From assembly GCF_008704795.1 (NCBI RefSeq), contig NZ_CP023690.1, positions 6,644,501-6,708,500 of the forward strand: a stretch of 64,000 nucleotides of DNA, written 5' to 3'. The notes below the pieces were generated by a model. It saw only the letters and a program-made list of their open reading frames with translations, had not been told where the DNA came from and did no database searches. This document shows, in pieces, positions 63,537-64,000 of this stretch. The stretch is from Streptomyces spectabilis (GTDB lineage Bacteria > Actinomycetota > Actinomycetes > Streptomycetales > Streptomycetaceae). Position 1 is the stretch's first letter; each line of letters starts with the position of its first letter. Made by a program: the position numbers and the translations under genes.

Positions 63537-63733
63537 ATGGCGCCATGCGTGGTGCCACAAGAGGGGGAGCGGTGTGGCGCTCACGGGGGAGGTGGGGCGT
63601 TCGCCGTGCGGGGGTGAGGGGTTCGGCGGTGGCGGCGCGCGCGGCCCGACCTGCTGAAGGTGGAGGAATCGCCGCTGCGGGGGCGCGTTAAGAACTTGCC
63701 ATGGCGCCATTGTGGTGCCATAGTGATGCCATG
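63537..63733 (+). promoter_or_regulatory. Operator array before and over the start of the HicB-like gene
   Basis: ATGGCGCCAT (63701-63710), TGGTGCCAT (63713-63721) and TGATGCCAT (63724-63732) recur with an 11-bp period; the last contains the first two bases of the ATG. A second pair, ATGGCGCCAT (63537-63546) and TGGTGCCAC (63550-63558), lies about 160 bp upstream. One repeat per helical turn fits cooperative binding of a ribbon-helix-helix dimer such as HicB. The rest of 63381-63730 shows no gene. Confidence 0.7.
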
Positions 63734-64000
63734 AATCTCACGCCGTATGTCGACCAACTCCGTCAGGAGCTCGCGGTCGCCGCCGAGGCCGGTGGTGAGG
63801 ATGCTCGCGCGGTGGCCGAGCGTCTGATCGCCCCGCTCGAGTCGGCCACCCGGCTCACGTTGCTGAACGTGCTCTCCGCGGCCATGGACGAGGTTACCCG
63901 AGACCTCGCCCCCGGCTCGGTCGACGTGCGCCTGCGTGGGGGTGACCCGGACTTCGTGGTCACGCCGCCGCCCCTCGCCGACGCGTTCGAGGCGCCGGTC
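63731..64000 (+). CDS. HicB-like antitoxin-type protein, partial
   Basis: The first 90 residues are visible before the right edge: MNLTPYVDQLRQELAVAAEA, a helical stretch RLIAPLESATRLTLLNVLSA and AMDEVTRDLAPGSVDVRLRG. This matches a Streptomyces family annotated as HicB-type antitoxins, in which a ribbon-helix-helix domain follows in the C-terminal half (outside this window). No HicA toxin gene is visible. The ATG is taken because the conserved text begins there; it has no ribosome site and overlaps the last operator repeat, so the mRNA is probably leaderless or has a very short leader. Confidence 0.7.
   Translation, partial: MNLTPYVDQLRQELAVAAEAGGEDARAVAERLIAPLESATRLTLLNVLSAAMDEVTRDLAPGSVDVRLRGGDPDFVVTPPPLADAFEAPV

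Overview
This is an ordinary-looking, core-type segment of a Streptomyces (or close relative) chromosome. G+C is very high, with almost every third codon position G or C. GTG starts are common, and there are Tat-exported enzymes, LAL and TetR regulators and a composite GGDEF/EAL protein. The gene set gatCAB, ilvBHC, serA, putA halves, leuB, ilvE and cimA is familiar from that genus. No rRNA, tRNA, CRISPR, insertion sequence or prophage was seen.

Layout. 1-4.7 kb: a partial GT87 mannosyltransferase (minus), then gatC-gatA-small membrane protein-gatB, ending at a nested hairpin. 4.8-18 kb: Tat phospholipase C, MMPL exporter, acetyltransferase, small proteins, a 1019-residue LAL regulator, a lipoprotein sugar dehydrogenase, an aldo/keto reductase and a D-2-hydroxyacid dehydrogenase. 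18.1-27.7 kb: a membrane PAS-GGDEF-EAL protein (probable cdgD), the ilvB-ilvH-ilvC group behind a leader-peptide attenuator, and serA. 27.7-38.3 kb: MFS exporter/TetR pair, PucR regulator with the two proline-catabolism genes, HAD phosphatase plus membrane protein, epoxide-hydrolase-like enzyme, old yellow enzyme and an iodotyrosine-deiodinase-like flavoprotein. 38.4-41 kb: a coupled three-gene phospholipid cassette. 41-50 kb: AAC(2')-like acetyltransferase, two zinc-free oxidoreductases each with its own divergent regulator, purple acid phosphatase, leuB and ilvE. 50-55.6 kb: NCS1 permease, a divergent urease without accessory genes, agmatine deiminase and TetR, which together look like one nitrogen-scavenging unit. 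55.6-64 kb: three tandem secreted beta-propeller proteins, cimA behind a second leader-peptide attenuator, a secreted membrane protein, YceI, and the start of a HicB-like gene with an operator array over its start codon.

How it fits together. The main theme is branched-chain amino acid synthesis: ilvBHC, leuB, ilvE and cimA are spread over 40 kb. The ilvB and cimA transcripts share a 19-bp upstream element (17 of 19 identical), short leader peptides carrying Ile/Leu/Val codons, and near-identical terminators, which suggests one common control. A second theme is small enzyme-regulator modules whose operators can be read directly: triple 12-bp palindromes, 15-, 16- and 20-bp palindromes, a LysR-type box and 13-bp direct repeats.

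The best candidates for undescribed biology are the orphan urease-agmatine deiminase unit, the halotyrosine dehalogenase homologue, the acyltransferase-VTT fusion cassette and the paired ilvB/cimA attenuators. All functions are read from sequence and remembered family features; no database search was possible.
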